This document shows, piece by piece, positions 1 through 11,839 of a DNA stretch of 64,000 bases. The stretch's first letter is position 1. Every line of letters begins with the position of its first letter. The position numbers and the translations under genes are program-made. Origin of the DNA: Heterocephalus glaber (lineage: Eukaryota > Chordata > Mammalia > Rodentia > Bathyergidae); the NCBI RefSeq assembly GCF_000247695.1, contig NW_004624732.1, positions 44,307,576 through 44,371,575 on the forward strand, in the 5' to 3' direction. A model generated the notes under the pieces. The model was not told the DNA's origin. It saw only the letters and a program-made list of their open reading frames with translations, and made no database searches.

Positions 1-11
1 GTTGTCAGTAA

Positions 12-900
12 GTGGCCAGCCGCCATAGCGAAGCTACTCTTAGGAAAAGCGGGAAGAGAATGGCTCTCTCAGAACTGCAAGAAAAATTTGCCATTGATGT
101 TGTAGATTTACCTATGGAAAGAGACCTCATCTAAAGTCCATCAGGATCACTGGGCAGCTAACTCACTTGGGTTGCAAATAGTAATGGCTTACTAGATTTT
201 TTTCATGTTTTTTCCTCTAACTAAACTTTCCTCTGCTGCAAAGCAGTCAGTGTTTGTACAGAGATAATTTCCAAGTATCTGTGGTGAGGCTCAAAACCAA
301 AGGCACAGGAAGCTTCTAGAAACTCACCTCAGTTCAGAGTGCTGCCAATTTCTATGAAAAAAAGGAGGTTTCTAAAAAATGTAACTCAAGCAGTAGCATT
401 CCAGCTTGCACTCCCTTTAACCATCTGTCCCTGAATGCTCACTGCTCTACCTGGTCAAACACAAACTGCCAATTCTACATTTACCCGATCCGCACTTCGT
501 GAGTAAATTACCTACAACACGTTTTCTCCTAACCATTACATTTCTTTCTGAGAACAGAGTTTTGAATGTCTTGTTTTAGTTGGAAAACTACAAAAGGCCA
601 GTCACTGGAGAATTTGATCAATCTTGAACATACAAGGTTGTATTAGATCTTATATGAAGTACTGCAGACACTTACACTTTGAGACTATTGGGGATGGGAG
701 CTTTTGGTATGTGGTCCCTCACAGGTCTTGTGATTAGGATGAGTTTGCTTAAGTAGAGAATCTATTTCCTTTTATTGTTTTGTATTATATTTATTGTCAC
801 CTTATCTTCTCCGTGTGCCAGTTTTCCATGGAATGATTTATTCTAATAATTAAAAGAAGGCAATATTCTTTTGGTGGATGAATGTTTTGTCTGAGGTGTA
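12..900 (+). other. Coding-like tail followed by 3'-UTR-like sequence, unassigned
   Basis: A plus-strand frame is open from position 12 to the TAA at 120-122. From the ATG at 60 it reads 20 residues beginning MALSELQEKF and ending DLPMERDLI, a plausible polar, helix-prone protein end rather than the low-complexity text of chance frames nearby. The TAA at 9-11 closes the frame upstream, so a real exon would need an acceptor inside the first bases, for example after the AG at 27-28. The following 780 bases have no recognised repeat and end in AT-rich, UTR-like sequence. It could be the last exon of a plus-strand gene, a worn retrocopy, or chance. I do not recognise the protein. Confidence 0.15.
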
Positions 901-1689
901 AAATACAATTTGCTTTTTTCTTTGTACTATTGTTCCAGAAAAGATTCATCTTTAATTAGTTTGAGGTACTGTGGCTTACCTTTGTTTCCAAGTAAAAGAT
1001 TTTTCTTTTACAAAAATGGATGAGTTCTGAGCTGACAAGGTTAAAAATCTGCAGTAAGATTAAATATGCTAAGACATTTCTGTAAGAAGTACCTGCTAAG
1101 TTGCTTAATTGAGCATTTTGAGTATTGAGCACCTATTCAAATACTTGTTTGCATTATGTTCGATGTAAATTAGGTGACTCACTTTCTCTATTTCTGTAAT
1201 TTAGAACCCTGTAATTTTAGAACCCTGTTCAAAGCAGGAACTAGACTAAATAAAATTAAATCATTGTTCTGGTTTGAACCTTCTAATATTCTTCAGAAAG
1301 CTGAAGATGACTGAAAGATTGTCCCTTTTTGATTGATAATTAAACTGTGGCACTAGAAAATCATATAAACTCATAATGGATTAAACATCAAGGCTGTAAC
1401 TCACTGAATAACACTCCTATGTTTAAACTGATATAGTTCAATATTACCTTTGGATAATTTTAATATTTGAACTTTTAGAATGGCTATAGCAAAATGGAAT
1501 AATTAAAAATAGCCATTTTATTTTACATTTTAATTTTTGTTGGAAAGAGGCTTTCACATTGGATGGAAAAGAAAATAAGAAAAATAATGGGCTTGCATCA
1601 TGTATGGTTTTTGCTGCATTGAAAAATGCTTCTATGGATTGGTGGTAGCCATTTCTGCTTTATTAAAAAATATTTTGTTTTTTCCTACA
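901..1689. other. AT-rich unique sequence, nothing recognised
   Basis: There are no open frames of note and no clear SINE or LTR. A near-tandem duplication of 'gtaattttagaaccctgt' type sequence occurs around 1,195-1,230, where the phrase 'tagaaccctg' appears twice about 17 bases apart. Confidence 0.5.
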
Positions 1690-2110
1690 CAAGTGACTCA
1701 TGTGTATTCTAGAAATTTTAGGAAATACAGAGAAATAAAGTGAAAGAATTTAGAAACCAGGCACAGTTCCCAAACTCAAAAGTAACCATTGTTCATATTT
1801 TGTTGCACAACCTTTCAAACATTTCATCCATGTATGTTTATGCACTCATTTAAAAACAATGTAAACCTCACTGCCTTTATAACATCTATTTTCATAGAAG
1901 AATATACATTGAGTACATTTCAGTGACATTAAATATCTTTTCACAATACCCTTTGTATGGGCTGATTTTAATCAATCCCCTATTGTTGAGCATTGAGATT
2001 CCAGTCTTTTCAAGGATAGATAAGAGATAGATGGCATAAATGTTCCATGTAGCCAATATTTGTACACACAATTATTTTCTTAAAACATACTTCTAGAATA
2101 TGTATGGATT
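1690..2110 (-). repeat. Ancient LINE-1 (L1M-like) relic
   Basis: The stretch 'cccctattgttgagcatt' near 1,977 and 'acttctagaatatgtatgg' near 2,090 resemble the well-known antisense text of the ORF2 end and 3' region of old mammalian L1s, and match the logic of the younger copy here at 19,020-19,180. Orientation is therefore minus. Divergence is high and edges are approximate. Confidence 0.5.
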
Positions 2111-3364
2111 TTAGGCTTTTGGTTCATCTTAGTACTTTTTATTCTTCAAAAGGATTATACTGTTAGCACATTAATTTGATTGTACTTTATTAGTTTAGTA
2201 TTTCAGATATCACAGCCATTGCTCTTGTGGCATTCAAATATGCTTACTGTGTGATGCTCCACATTGATAATAAGAGGGTCAATAATAATTGGCTAAATTC
2301 TACAATGCCCTGATTATTTCAGCTATATTAATTTGGCATAATTATTTTCCCAGTCTGCTTTTGGCTAGCTGTATCTGGATCATGTGTTTCACTATTTTGT
2401 AAAATGTCTGTAAGAAATTGAAAAAGAGAGCTTGTCAGTTGCAGTCTGATGTAGTCTATTAGCACTCAATCCCAATTCAGGCAAATGTCTTCTATTAACC
2501 ATAGGCCAATGCAGGAACAAGAATTGTGATGATGTTAACCAGAAAAAGGTCCGAGGGTAGCTCTGAAGCAAAATATGTAACCTATTCACCCAGCAGGCTA
2601 TCACACAAATGAATGCTCTCCCTACTAAAACCAGCACAGCTTCCAAAGCTTACCTGGGTTTGCTATTCAGATGATGTACAGGAAAAAGGCCTAGGCACAA
2701 TTTTACCCTTTATTCTTCTTGAGATCTTCCAAATTGTTTTATTTTTTTCCTTCCTTAGATTTTACTATGGAGTGTGGTAGAGATTATACACCATTTACTT
2801 TTTTTAAATTCAAATTGTAAAAAAAAATAAACATTGCTGCGTCTTGATATTTTCATTAGTGTCTATAAACCTCTCCATAAAGCATAAAGACTATTTGTGT
2901 ATGAACCAGCAAAGAAAACCAATTAAAATATCAACATCACAATTGAAGTCTCCCCCTTTTTCTACTAAAAAAAGGTTTTGGCCTGAAAAAGGAACTTAGT
3001 TCTCGGCAATGTTAGCCTAAAATGCCTCTTCAGCTTTTCTTAGACTCTGGCCATCTCAAAATGCAAGTGTAGACAAAATTAGCCCGTAAGATTAATTTTT
3101 TGTGTGTGATTGAACTTATATCTTAAAAACTAAGCTGTTTCACTTCCTCATGAAAAATCAAATTTCTTAAAGATAGGTTTCTGTTTCATGTTTGTATCCC
3201 TAAAGTGCCTAATGTTTAAAATGCCTTTGTGTGGAATGAATGACAATGTCCTTTACTCCTACAATAGCGTGGTATCATTATTACTGGCAATATTTTACTG
3301 GAGAGGATACCTAGATAGGCAGAGAGATCAGAATGTCCAGCTTTTCCTTCCTCTTGCATCAGAT
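2111..3364. other. AT-rich unique sequence, nothing recognised
   Basis: Short open frames here (minus 2,392-2,646; plus 3,188-3,427) show no domain, signal or compositional support. An A8 run near 2,819 has no visible retrocopy beside it. Confidence 0.5.
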
Positions 3365-3430
3365 TTAGGCAAGTTACTAAATCTCTCAATTTTGGTCTAT
3401 TTAGTTTTCATAGTTATAAAATGGTAATGC
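3365..3430 (+). repeat. MIR SINE fragment
   Basis: The order 'aggcaagttactaaatctctc' followed by 'cataaaatgg'-type text (here 'catagttataaaatggtaatg') is the core of the tRNA-derived MIR family in sense orientation. It is old and diverged. Confidence 0.45.
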
Positions 3431-4025
3431 AAACAAATTTTTTCCCTTAGAGAGCAGGTTGTTTTGTGATCAAGGGAAATAATAGAATATTGGCATAATC
3501 TGGTCAGTATATTTCAAGAGAAGGTTATTATTTTGAGGATGTGTATTACTATTTTCTTTATTGGAATTCTTATTTCCCTCACTTTGGGGTTGGAGTGATG
3601 ACTTACATCATTTCAACTTCCTTTGCAGGCAGTGTTTAATTTTATATTACATTTCATATCTAGAGATATTTTTCTAGAAATAGAAACCATATCACCTTAT
3701 ATATGTTTCACTCATTCTTTCTCTTTTTTTTTAAATTAAAGGTTAACATCATTGCAGAAAAGTGCCCAAGCCATGGGAGAAGAAGCCATGTAACTAGCCA
3801 TGTAAACAGCCCATGGTCAAGGGATTAGCACAGTGGAAATTTCCCTCCTGTCCTTTCCAATCACTATCTAACTCTCTATCCTAAAGGGGACTAGGAGCTT
3901 GGCTTTCAGCACTATCACTTCTTTTCTCAAGTATGTCAAAATGGTGCAGAATCAAGGCATGTGCCAACTTGGTGACAAAACAAATTACCCAACATTTCTA
4001 GGCTTAAATCTTTTCTTTAAATATA
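3431..4025. other. Unique sequence, nothing recognised
   Basis: AT-rich with a short pyrimidine run near 3,715-3,732. No gene or repeat call is supported. Confidence 0.45.
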
Positions 4026-4040
4026 AAGAGGTTGAATTTT

Positions 4041-4136
4041 TGTTTGTTTGTTTGTTTGTTTTGGTAACGGGTATTGAACTCGGGTCCTTGAGCTTGCGCA
4101 GCAGGCGGCGAAACCACTGAGTTAAATCTCTGGCCC
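4041..4136 (-). repeat. ID-like tRNA-derived SINE with target duplication
   Basis: Read on the minus strand this is a tRNA-like head (A box region TTAACTCAGTGG, B box GTTCAATACC) ending in an A-rich tail seen here as GTTT repeats (4,041-4,060). The anticodon-arm part reads GCCGCCTGCTGCGCAAGC, the same variant as the copy at 7,916. It is flanked by 16-base direct repeats, aagaggttgaattttt (4,026-4,041) and aagagtttgaattttt (4,137-4,152), with one mismatch. This is the signature of L1-driven target-primed insertion. Confidence 0.92.
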
Positions 4137-4153
4137 AAGAGTTTGAATTTTTA

Positions 4154-4929
4154 GTAAAAGTCCTTTTTCATCTCAGAATTTACTGATTCCTCTAAGGGAC
4201 ACTAAACATCTAGTTATCACTATGTTTGTACAACTTCTGTGGGTTGTGAGCTTAGGTGGAGCCCACAAATAGCACATTCTAAATGAGAGGTGGCCAGTCA
4301 GCTTTATCCTCTACCATGAAAGCAACTAAACCCCCAACCCAACCCAACATTGACTTGGAGGAGTAGGTGAGAGAGGACTGATGAATGGAAGGAACACAGG
4401 GAATTCACCTTTCCCACAATGTGAGAAGAAGAATCACTCCAAAGGGCTTTCCTCTGCCTAGTGCAACAGCACAGTACAGGAAGAGCAGAAAATTCTCTAT
4501 ATTTGATTGTTTTAGATCCACCACTTGGTTGTGGGATGAGTATGGATTTCTGCCAGTTAGCAATTGAAGTACTGTTTGGGTAGCAATGTAGACAACATAA
4601 GTCATCAAAATCTCCTTTTTGCCTTAGTGATATAATGTTTAGAAGGAATCTATTGGTCCTAGGCCTTCTGTCTTCAGAAGCTAAATGAGATGAGGAAGAA
4701 CAAGTCAGGAAAACTTCCTCCAAAAGTCGACACAGTGAGCACTGCCACCTCCTCCCAGTCTTGTGACACATACTTTGCCAAGGGTTGAGTTTTCTGTAGT
4801 TCTAGGAGCCTCTTCATCACAAAGGAAATATTTAAATGATTTTATTTGCTAACCTTTTCTGAATGGTTTCTTCAAAGGGAAGAATTTATTTTTAAAGGAA
4901 CCAAAGTAACGAGTGGATAAGAACATAGA
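4154..4929. other. Unique sequence with a 155-codon minus-strand open frame of no clear meaning
   Basis: The frame at 4,304-4,771 on the minus strand is one of the longest outside the L1. It has two cysteine clusters but no zinc-finger spacing, no domain I know, and no splice or retrocopy signs around it. Two other overlapping frames are equally open, which argues for low stop density by chance. Confidence 0.4.
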
Positions 4930-5064
4930 TTTATTTCTTAATTTATTCGTTTTCAGACAAGGTCTTGCTATGTAGGCCAGGCTGGTCTTGAACTTGAACT
5001 TGTGATGATCCTCTTGCCTCAGCCTCTGGTGCTGGGATTACAGGAGTGCACCACCATGGCCAGT
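4930..5064 (-). repeat. B1-like 7SL-derived SINE
   Basis: On the plus strand it reads 'gacaaggtcttgctatgtag', 'caggctggtcttgaac', 'cctcagcctctggtgctggg' and 'ccaccatggcc', the reverse complement of the B1 family. A duplicated 'aacttg' (gaacttgaacttg) sits in the middle. The A-tail is seen as a T-rich left edge. No clean target duplication was found. Confidence 0.85.
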
Positions 5065-6609
5065 TTAAGATAATAATCTACTTTCTAAATAGGCCCAAGA
5101 CTCCAAGACCAATGCCCCTGATTGAAAATACGAAATCTCTAGGACTCCAGAGAAATATCACCCCAGTACTTCCTGTTCCAGGGACAAATCAGGATACAGA
5201 TTGCTATGTGTGACCCAAAGTAATCTTTTGGTCAAGGTGCTTGTGTGATCAAGTAAGCACTCAAATGTCTTTTCCTTGAGAAATACTGAATATAACCATA
5301 TGGCCCAAAGGAACAGCAAGAAGTTAATTGTTCCCAATCTGGTGCCTCCAAGAACATTTTCAATTCATGGTATGACTGCCAAGGATAGTGGCCTGGTGAA
5401 GCATAGGTCAACCACCTATTATGTGCTACATCTTGATCTAGCTTTAGGAAAGGCAGGAGACACATCTCCTTCTCTGGACCACTCTAGAATGTGACTTCCC
5501 ATTCCTTCTTCAGGAGAAACCTATATTCAAATAGTAATGGGTAGCTGTCTCCCTAGTTCCTTATTGCATGAAGAGAATGCTTTCTGCTTATCTTTGTGAA
5601 AATTGCTTAGATACAATTATGCTTTCAACCAGTGTTTCCCCTGACTCCACCAGTGTCCAACAAGAAACCCAACCCCCAATCTAAACACCAGACAAGTAGC
5701 TTGAAAACACGAAAATAAATTTTCAAATCCAAAAGCCGTGTGTTTCTGTGATTGAAAATCTTTTTATTAGCAAGTGGGAGTTGCTTTCATCATTGCTGGT
5801 CATATGTTTTTGTTTTTCATTTTCTGGTGGAGAACTTTTCTAGGGTATTTTTCAAACTTTCCAGCTTAGCGAAGCGTTGGCTAAAATTGAAAAGAGAACT
5901 AGGCGTTGGGTCAGAGGCAGCATTAGGTTTGTTCTCGGGGCAGGTTGCTGACACAGCGAAAATAAGACAAAACATTTGAAACTTCTGGCTTTGTACTTCT
6001 CAAATGCCTCTTTTAGAAATCGCTTAAGTCGTTATTAACATCCACCACCCACCTTCCCTTTTTGGTCCTGACGTTGGGTAATAATAGATAATGTTGACAT
6101 ATGTTCCCTGCTGGGCAGAAATACTATACTTCTGTGAAAGGTAACATTTTCAAGCTATGACAAAATGTATTTTACTTGGACAGAACATTAGTTATTGGAC
6201 TAATCTCAGAATGTGGGCTGTGGGGCAAAAGTTTTAGTTGTGGGAGAAAGTTTGTTGGGAGAGAAAAGGCATCAGTATGGGGTATGTTTATCTTTCACCA
6301 TTTCTAAAGGTATTGGCTTGGTGTCAACTCTTATGTCCCTAGAATGTAAAGGAAACATTCCCAGTACGTATGAAGAACAGCTGTCCATGAACACAGCAAC
6401 TTTTAAAAATGATTATACCCAACTTTACTGCAGTATGGATTATGGAATCAAAAAATGTTTTTTCACTGTGTACCGAAGAATTCTGTTTTACAGGCCAGTT
6501 TTAAAGCTTTTAACTGCATGAGACATATGCTGCAGTTCTGTTGTTTGTTCTCCATGTGACATACTTTGAAATATGTTTTTTAAAAAAGGAAAAGGGAGGA
6601 GGGAGAGGG

Positions 6610-6612
<3 letters not shown>
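5065..6612. other. Unique sequence, nothing recognised
   Basis: Contains overlapping open frames at 5,232-5,494 and a 102-codon plus frame at 6,213-6,521 with no recognisable domain. Neither has supporting start context, splice signals or repeat-derived explanation. Confidence 0.45.
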
Positions 6613-6654
<42 letters not shown>

Positions 6655-6658
6655 TTAT
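6613..6658 (+). repeat. (GA)n microsatellite
   Basis: About 18 GA units run from 6,613, preceded by a purine-rich ramp (6,583-6,612). The homopurine mirror repeat explains the serine-leucine runs of the minus-strand frames here, which are not genes. Confidence 0.97.
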
Positions 6659-7899
6659 TGAGATTCTTTTGATCAAATGTGGTCCTCAAAACTACTTTTG
6701 AAACTAATTTAGGGTATGAGTTAGGAAATGCCCCAGCTGGCTTCCATCCTATTGAAGTCTGAACAACCCTTTGCAAAACTGAAAAAATTGATTTTGTTTT
6801 GAAGGCTCACACAGACTTAAGTGTTGTGGAAGTTGGATTGAGTTTTTATTGAATCTGGTCCTTTGTGTTTTATGACACTCTGAATGGGTGTTAAGATTCC
6901 ACGAATAAATCTCCTGCCGTCTCTGAAGTTTCTGATATAAACATGAGCTCCGTCAATTTGTTCTTTGCACAAATGTCTTTCAGAATGTTAACAAACACGG
7001 TGCACTGATGGGTGGGGTAGCTGATGGGGAAGCAGGCTGCCTCACTCAGTATGATATTCCAGTATGATTCCTTTTGTTTCTCAATGCTGTGGCCATTGAG
7101 AAATTCAGGCAGCTGGGGAATGGGCTGGTGGTAGGAGGACTTCAGGACATGGGAGAATTTAGGTCTAGGTTGGCTGGGGAAGTGGTGTTAATGGCCTTCA
7201 ATTGAAAGTCTGGCCAAGTACCACATCAAGGGGATTATGGATTAGCTTCCAAGAAATGTATAGTTATTTTCTTCTGTGCCTCAGGTAGATTACTAGGAGG
7301 AACATAGTAAAAAAGAGAGCATAGTTTTAAAAGATTGTTGTCTTATATTCTGCATCCGTTTGTGATTTTTTCAGTGTACTTTAAATTCAAATGTCAAATT
7401 GATAATACCCTAAAATTACTTTCTAACTAAATACTGTAATTTAAAGCAAGCAAGCCAAAAGAAAAGTGTCTCCATTTTCACAACTAAAATTAGGTCATGT
7501 ACAATGTAAACACTTTTGAAAGAGAATCGCGCTTGCGTTTCAGGGAATGTTAAATTCCACAATTAATGGTAGTGAAAAATTGCATATTGTATAATTTGAA
7601 CTCTTCTAATGTGTAACTATCATTATAGCTATCATTCTGAATTTAGCATCAAGTTTTTATTTTTAAGCAGAAGCCTAAATCTTAGTTACCTAAATTTTAT
7701 TCTTCAGATACTAAATGCCCAGACTAAAGCTGTGATGGCTCCTTTTTCTTGCATCAACAAGAATTTATTATGTGGTTAAACTGCCCAACGGCATCCAGCT
7801 CTTTACTTAGTTTTTTCATAATTGCCCTTCTAGGGCGGTTATCTGGAATATGGAGCCATTCCCTAGCCATAGTTTCCCCTATGCACTGCTCTTCATGGA
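6659..7899. other. Unique sequence, nothing recognised
   Basis: No SINE, LTR or gene signature is visible. The open frame at 7,754-7,987 on the minus strand begins inside the ID SINE at 7,916 and is therefore spurious. Confidence 0.5.
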
Positions 7900-7915
7900 G
7901 ACTGTAGTCATTTTG

Positions 7916-8006
7916 TTTGTTTATTTTTTTTTGGTACCGGGGATCGAACTCGGGTCCTTGAGCTTGCGCAGCAGGCAGCGAAACCACTGAGCTAAATCCC
8001 CAGCCC
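7916..8006 (-). repeat. ID-like tRNA-derived SINE with perfect 16-bp target duplication
   Basis: Sense reading on the minus strand: GGGCTGGGGATTTAGCTCAG (A box), the GCTGCCTGCTGCGCAAGC arm, then GTTCGATCC (B box), GGTACC and an A-rich tail (7,916-7,929 as T). Flanking direct repeats GACTGTAGTCATTTTG lie at 7,900-7,915 and 8,007-8,022 without a mismatch, so this is one of the youngest insertions in the window. Confidence 0.96.
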
Positions 8007-8022
8007 GACTGTAGTCATTTTG

Positions 8023-9874
8023 GTTGAATTTATATTCGATGAACTCAATGTCCTAATGGGAATACATAATGGGAGATATTAATACATTCTACATTGGCAT
8101 TATAAATTGGGCCAGTTACTTGATGTGCTTCTCTTTGTGGGCCAAATTCTACTCTGTTTCTTACTTGAGATTCCCACTGAACTGGTAATTACCAAGTGGA
8201 AGAATACTACAAATGTTCAGCCAAATTTTCTTCTAAGTTGCTATCATGTAACTCCCAATGAAGTTAATTACGATTTAGTAAGAACTAGTGCTACAGCATC
8301 TTAAGGGCTTTGGAACTCTGTGATCTGCCATCCAAGATACCGGGCCAACAGCCTGCCTTTAAATATCTCTTTTTAAGAGGTGAATTGACTCTGTTGAAGG
8401 TAAGAAATGGCTATGCTAGTAACTACATATGTAATGGTGCTTAAATAGTAGAATTAACATCTTTGAACTTCAAGAAGTTTGATCTTTTTGTAGTTTCTTT
8501 CTTTGGGAGAGTCTGTTTTATAGAAGCTTTAATTCTCTCTACTGCATTGAGTCCATTGGTATGAGTTACCTTCTGTCCTATTCTTCCAGGATCCCTTAAC
8601 TGTACTAATATATAATTTTTATTTCCATTAATTGTAAAACATTTGCTTAAGTCATCACTGCTTAGCTATTATTTCCTGGAGCTAAACCATTATCTTTCTT
8701 AAATACAGATGTTTATATTATGCATAATATAATTTCTGTCATAAGAATTCATTATAACTTTTCAAAATACTTGGGCTCTCATTTAACATATGTCTCAGTT
8801 TAGCCTTTATTACATTTTAGTAGGAAAAAAAGGCTTCATGACCTATTGGATAGCAATACTGTATGTGCCACTAAATAGGCTCCTTGTAGGATTTTGTCAT
8901 TCTGCAGATAGGATCTCCAAGACAGGAGACAGGCCATTGTTCATGGTTTGGTGTGAGCAGAAGACACTGAAATTAAGACCATTTGCAGGGTTGTGGCAGG
9001 ATAAGACTCCCCTGCCTCTGAAAGTTGGCATGTGGAGCTGTTCAGCCTGTTATCCTCTGGTCAGTACCTGAGACCCCTCGTGGCTCACAGTACAGAAAAA
9101 ATGTTGTTGTATCCCTTTGTAGTTAAATTTTAAAAAAAAAGGTAGACTCTAAAATCAGCACAAGGAAGACCAAAAAATTTTGGGTTTCCTAGGATAAGTA
9201 TTTTGTTGTTTTCAACTTGTTAATCAATTGACTTTAATTTTTTCCTCAGATTTTGATGTTCCTTTTAATTAGCACAGGATGGGCCTATTTGATCATCTAG
9301 CAATGAAGACTACTAACCCAGGTCAGACTTTCAGAGAAAATTTTCAAAAGTAGGTGATGCTTTCCTTGAATCCGAAGAACTTGAACTTATGTAGGTCACA
9401 GTGGAGTTGGTTAGGTGCCTTGGCTAGGACTGGGGAAGACGGCAGGAATTCAGGAGCGTTGTGTGTCATAGCAGGTGAAGTTCTCCACGAACGTATACTG
9501 AGTAGAAAATGGTGCCCGTGGTTTGGTGTGGGTGATGGATAGAAGAGGGATTTGTAGAAATGAGAACTATTATGATATGTTAAAGAATTTGTATGCCATC
9601 TGAGGGAAAGGAGGAACCACTGAGAATGTGACGAAAAAGAACTAGAAATCCATACTTTAGAACAATAACTAATTTGACAGTGTTGATAAGAAACTTGGGG
9701 ATCGGGCTGAAGGTAATGGTCTGAGAACATTTGTAGGCTATTTAAAAACTCCCAGCCAATAATTAGAGGATGTGAATGATATTTCAATGGTTGAATACCA
9801 GGACATGTAAACAATTAAACCATAGGATTGACAGGACATCTTCCAAAAATGACATTCATATTGCTGGCTATTTT
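8023..9874. other. Unique or very old repeat sequence, unassigned
   Basis: An A9 run near 9,132 follows about 230 bases of higher-complexity sequence (8,900-9,120), the layout of a worn retrocopy, but I cannot name a source. The minus frame at 9,344-9,814 (156 codons) is rich in S, H and F and matches nothing I know. The purine-rich plus-strand text there resembles old interspersed-repeat sequence. Confidence 0.35.
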
Positions 9875-10070
9875 GGTGTGTGGTGCTAGGGATCAAACCC
9901 AGGCCCTTACCCAGGCTTAAATAAACATTCTACTGCTGAGCTATATCCCTACCCCCTTTTTAGTTTGAAATAGGGTCTCTTTTAGTTGCCTAAGCTGTCC
10001 TCAAACTTTTGATCCTTCTGTTTCAGCCTCTCAAGACATTGGGATTATAGGTGTCTACCACTGCCCAGCA
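9875..10070 (-). repeat. Composite B1+ID SINE
   Basis: The left part (9,875-9,958) reads ID-like text ('gctagggatcaaacccaggc', 'ctgctgagctatatccctac'), and the right part (9,965-10,070) is antisense B1 ('aatagggtctcttttag', 'tttcagcctctcaagac', 'gggattataggtgtctacca'). On the minus strand this is B1 followed by ID, the fused architecture known from squirrel-related and some other rodents. It is moderately diverged. Confidence 0.8.
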
Positions 10071-10864
10071 TGTTTCTGATGTTTTGACTTATCAATGAGT
10101 GATTTACTCCAGTGACATTTGAAAATTAGTGAAGAAACATACTCAACAGGCAAAAGATTTATTCTTTTTTACACACCTTTGATTTATTTTCTGAGGCATT
10201 GAAAAGAGAGCTCTGTTAGCTTAGACTGTGAGAAATATTGTACATCTTAAAGCCAGAAAGTTGAGGCTGAAGAGAATTGTTAGGGTTCCTTCTATGTTAT
10301 TAAGGACTTTAGTTTTGTCCTCTGTTTCATTTATTCATGACTGATCCAATATATATGTGCGTGGCTGTTAATGTGAATCTCTATTGACACTCTTTACCAG
10401 CAACATATATCAAACTCATATTAAACCAACCCAGTCTATTTTATTTCTGTGGCAATGATTCACCATGATCCAAGTCTTTTGTGTTCAGATAAATAAAGAG
10501 CAACTCTGCTGCTGCCTCTTACCCTACCTATGGCCTGATAGGTGGCATGGAAGTGGAGTCCACTATGGAGGCTGGATCAGCAGCAAAGGATTACTTTCTA
10601 TGCCCATGGAAGAACAGTTTTGTATAATATCCACATACAGATCCTACACATTTTATTGACTCAGAAAGAAGAGCAAGGGAACAGAGTGGCAGATCTATTC
10701 TTAGATGAGTGGTGCTTTGCTGGAGTCCATGATCTGCCAGGACTAGACTCTTGTAGAAAATGGCTAAGAACATGCATGCTTCTTGGGATCCAGCCAGGCT
10801 GGAGTTCCAGCTCTAAAATTCAGCAGCTGTTAACATTTTTTCCCTGCCATTAGATTTTCTCCTA
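10071..10864. other. Unique or old-repeat sequence, unassigned
   Basis: The purine-rich text at 10,195-10,310 resembles an old mammalian interspersed repeat, but I cannot name it. Overlapping frames at 10,465-10,853 have no domain support. Confidence 0.35.
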
Positions 10865-10990
10865 TGTAGACAGGGTGATCATAATATCAACCTCATGGGG
10901 TAGTCACTCGGATGAAATGAGATAGAGCTTGATAGAATGGTTAACAAAGTGTCTGACAGTAGCATGCAATAAAATTAGCTAGTATTAGTT
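10865..10990 (+). repeat. MIR SINE, 3' half
   Basis: The order 'aatatcaacctcatggggtag', 'gatgaaatgagatagagc', 'aagtgtctgacagtagc', 'aataaaattagctagtatt' parallels the MIR 3' half in sense orientation. Confidence 0.5.
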
Positions 10991-11270
10991 TTTTTGGATA
11001 GATTTCAGGGAGTTTGTGAACGCTGAATTTTATGAATTGTTTTGTGAAAATTGTAAGAATGTGGGGAAGTATATCTTATTTTTTCTGTGAAAGAGAATAT
11101 AATCATGCATTGCTTAACACAGGGGTTGCATTCTGACAATTGCATCCTTGGGTAGTTTCATAGTTGTTTGAACACCATAGAACCTCCTCCAGGCAATCAA
11201 GAGTCATGGTAAACCTGAGATGTATAAGGCTGCTATTGGCATAACAAGGCATACTGTTTTACAGCAAAAT

Positions 11271-11276
<6 letters not shown>

Positions 11277-11309
<33 letters not shown>

Positions 11310-11392
11310 TTTTTTATGGTACCGGGGATTGAACTTGGATCCTTGCGCTTACAAAGGCAGGTGGCAGAACCACTGAGGTAAATCCCCAACCC
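11277..11392 (-). repeat. ID-like SINE with long (TTTA)n tail and 13-bp target duplication
   Basis: The A-tail has turned into a TTTA microsatellite (about 11,271-11,312). The SINE body (11,318-11,392) carries the variant arm GCCACCTGCCTTTGTAAGCG. Direct repeats GCAAAATTTATTT at 11,264-11,276 and 11,393-11,405 match perfectly; part of the left copy merges with the tail repeat. Confidence 0.93.
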
Positions 11393-11405
11393 GCAAAATT
11401 TATTT

Positions 11406-11839
11406 TTTATAAGTAAAAAATGTACACTCTAAAGTAATAAAACAAGTATTATATAATAAATATGGAATTACTGATTTTCACTACCAAGTATTAAGTGCTA
11501 TATATGTTCTACACTTTCATAAGATTGGCAGCATAATAGGTCTGTTTACAGCGCCATCCCTACGAACACAGGAGTAATGTGTTGTACTATGAGAATATGA
11601 TAACCATGATGTCATTAGGCAATAGACTTATTTTCATCTCTGTTACACTATTATGGAATCACTACCGTGGGTTCTATTGTTGACTGAATTGTTATGTGGT
11701 GTACGACTGTGTATGGGTTTCATTAAAGTCTCCAAGTAGTCCATAACTTAAAAACGACAAGCCCCAGAACAAAGAAAAAAAGAAAAACAAAGTAAAAGTT
11801 AAGAAGGAATGTCCTAGACATAGTGGTTAAAAAGTTGCT
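11406..11839. other. Unique sequence, nothing recognised
   Basis: AT-rich. A 40-base A-rich, G-poor segment at 11,760-11,800 (repeated AAAG/AAAAC words) might be a decayed retroelement tail, but no body is recognisable. Confidence 0.4.

Noticed and set aside
4304..4771. 155-codon minus-strand open frame as a protein gene
   Set aside because: No domain, several overlapping frames equally open, no splice or promoter context.
6488..6776. Ser-Leu repeat proteins on the minus strand
   Set aside because: Direct translation of the (GA)n microsatellite.
7916..8006. tRNA gene
   Set aside because: A and B boxes are present, but there is no cloverleaf acceptor pairing, it ends in an A-tail and has target duplications; it is a SINE.
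9344..9814. 156-codon minus-strand open frame as a protein gene
   Set aside because: Biased composition, no homologue recognised, and the sequence looks like old interspersed repeat.
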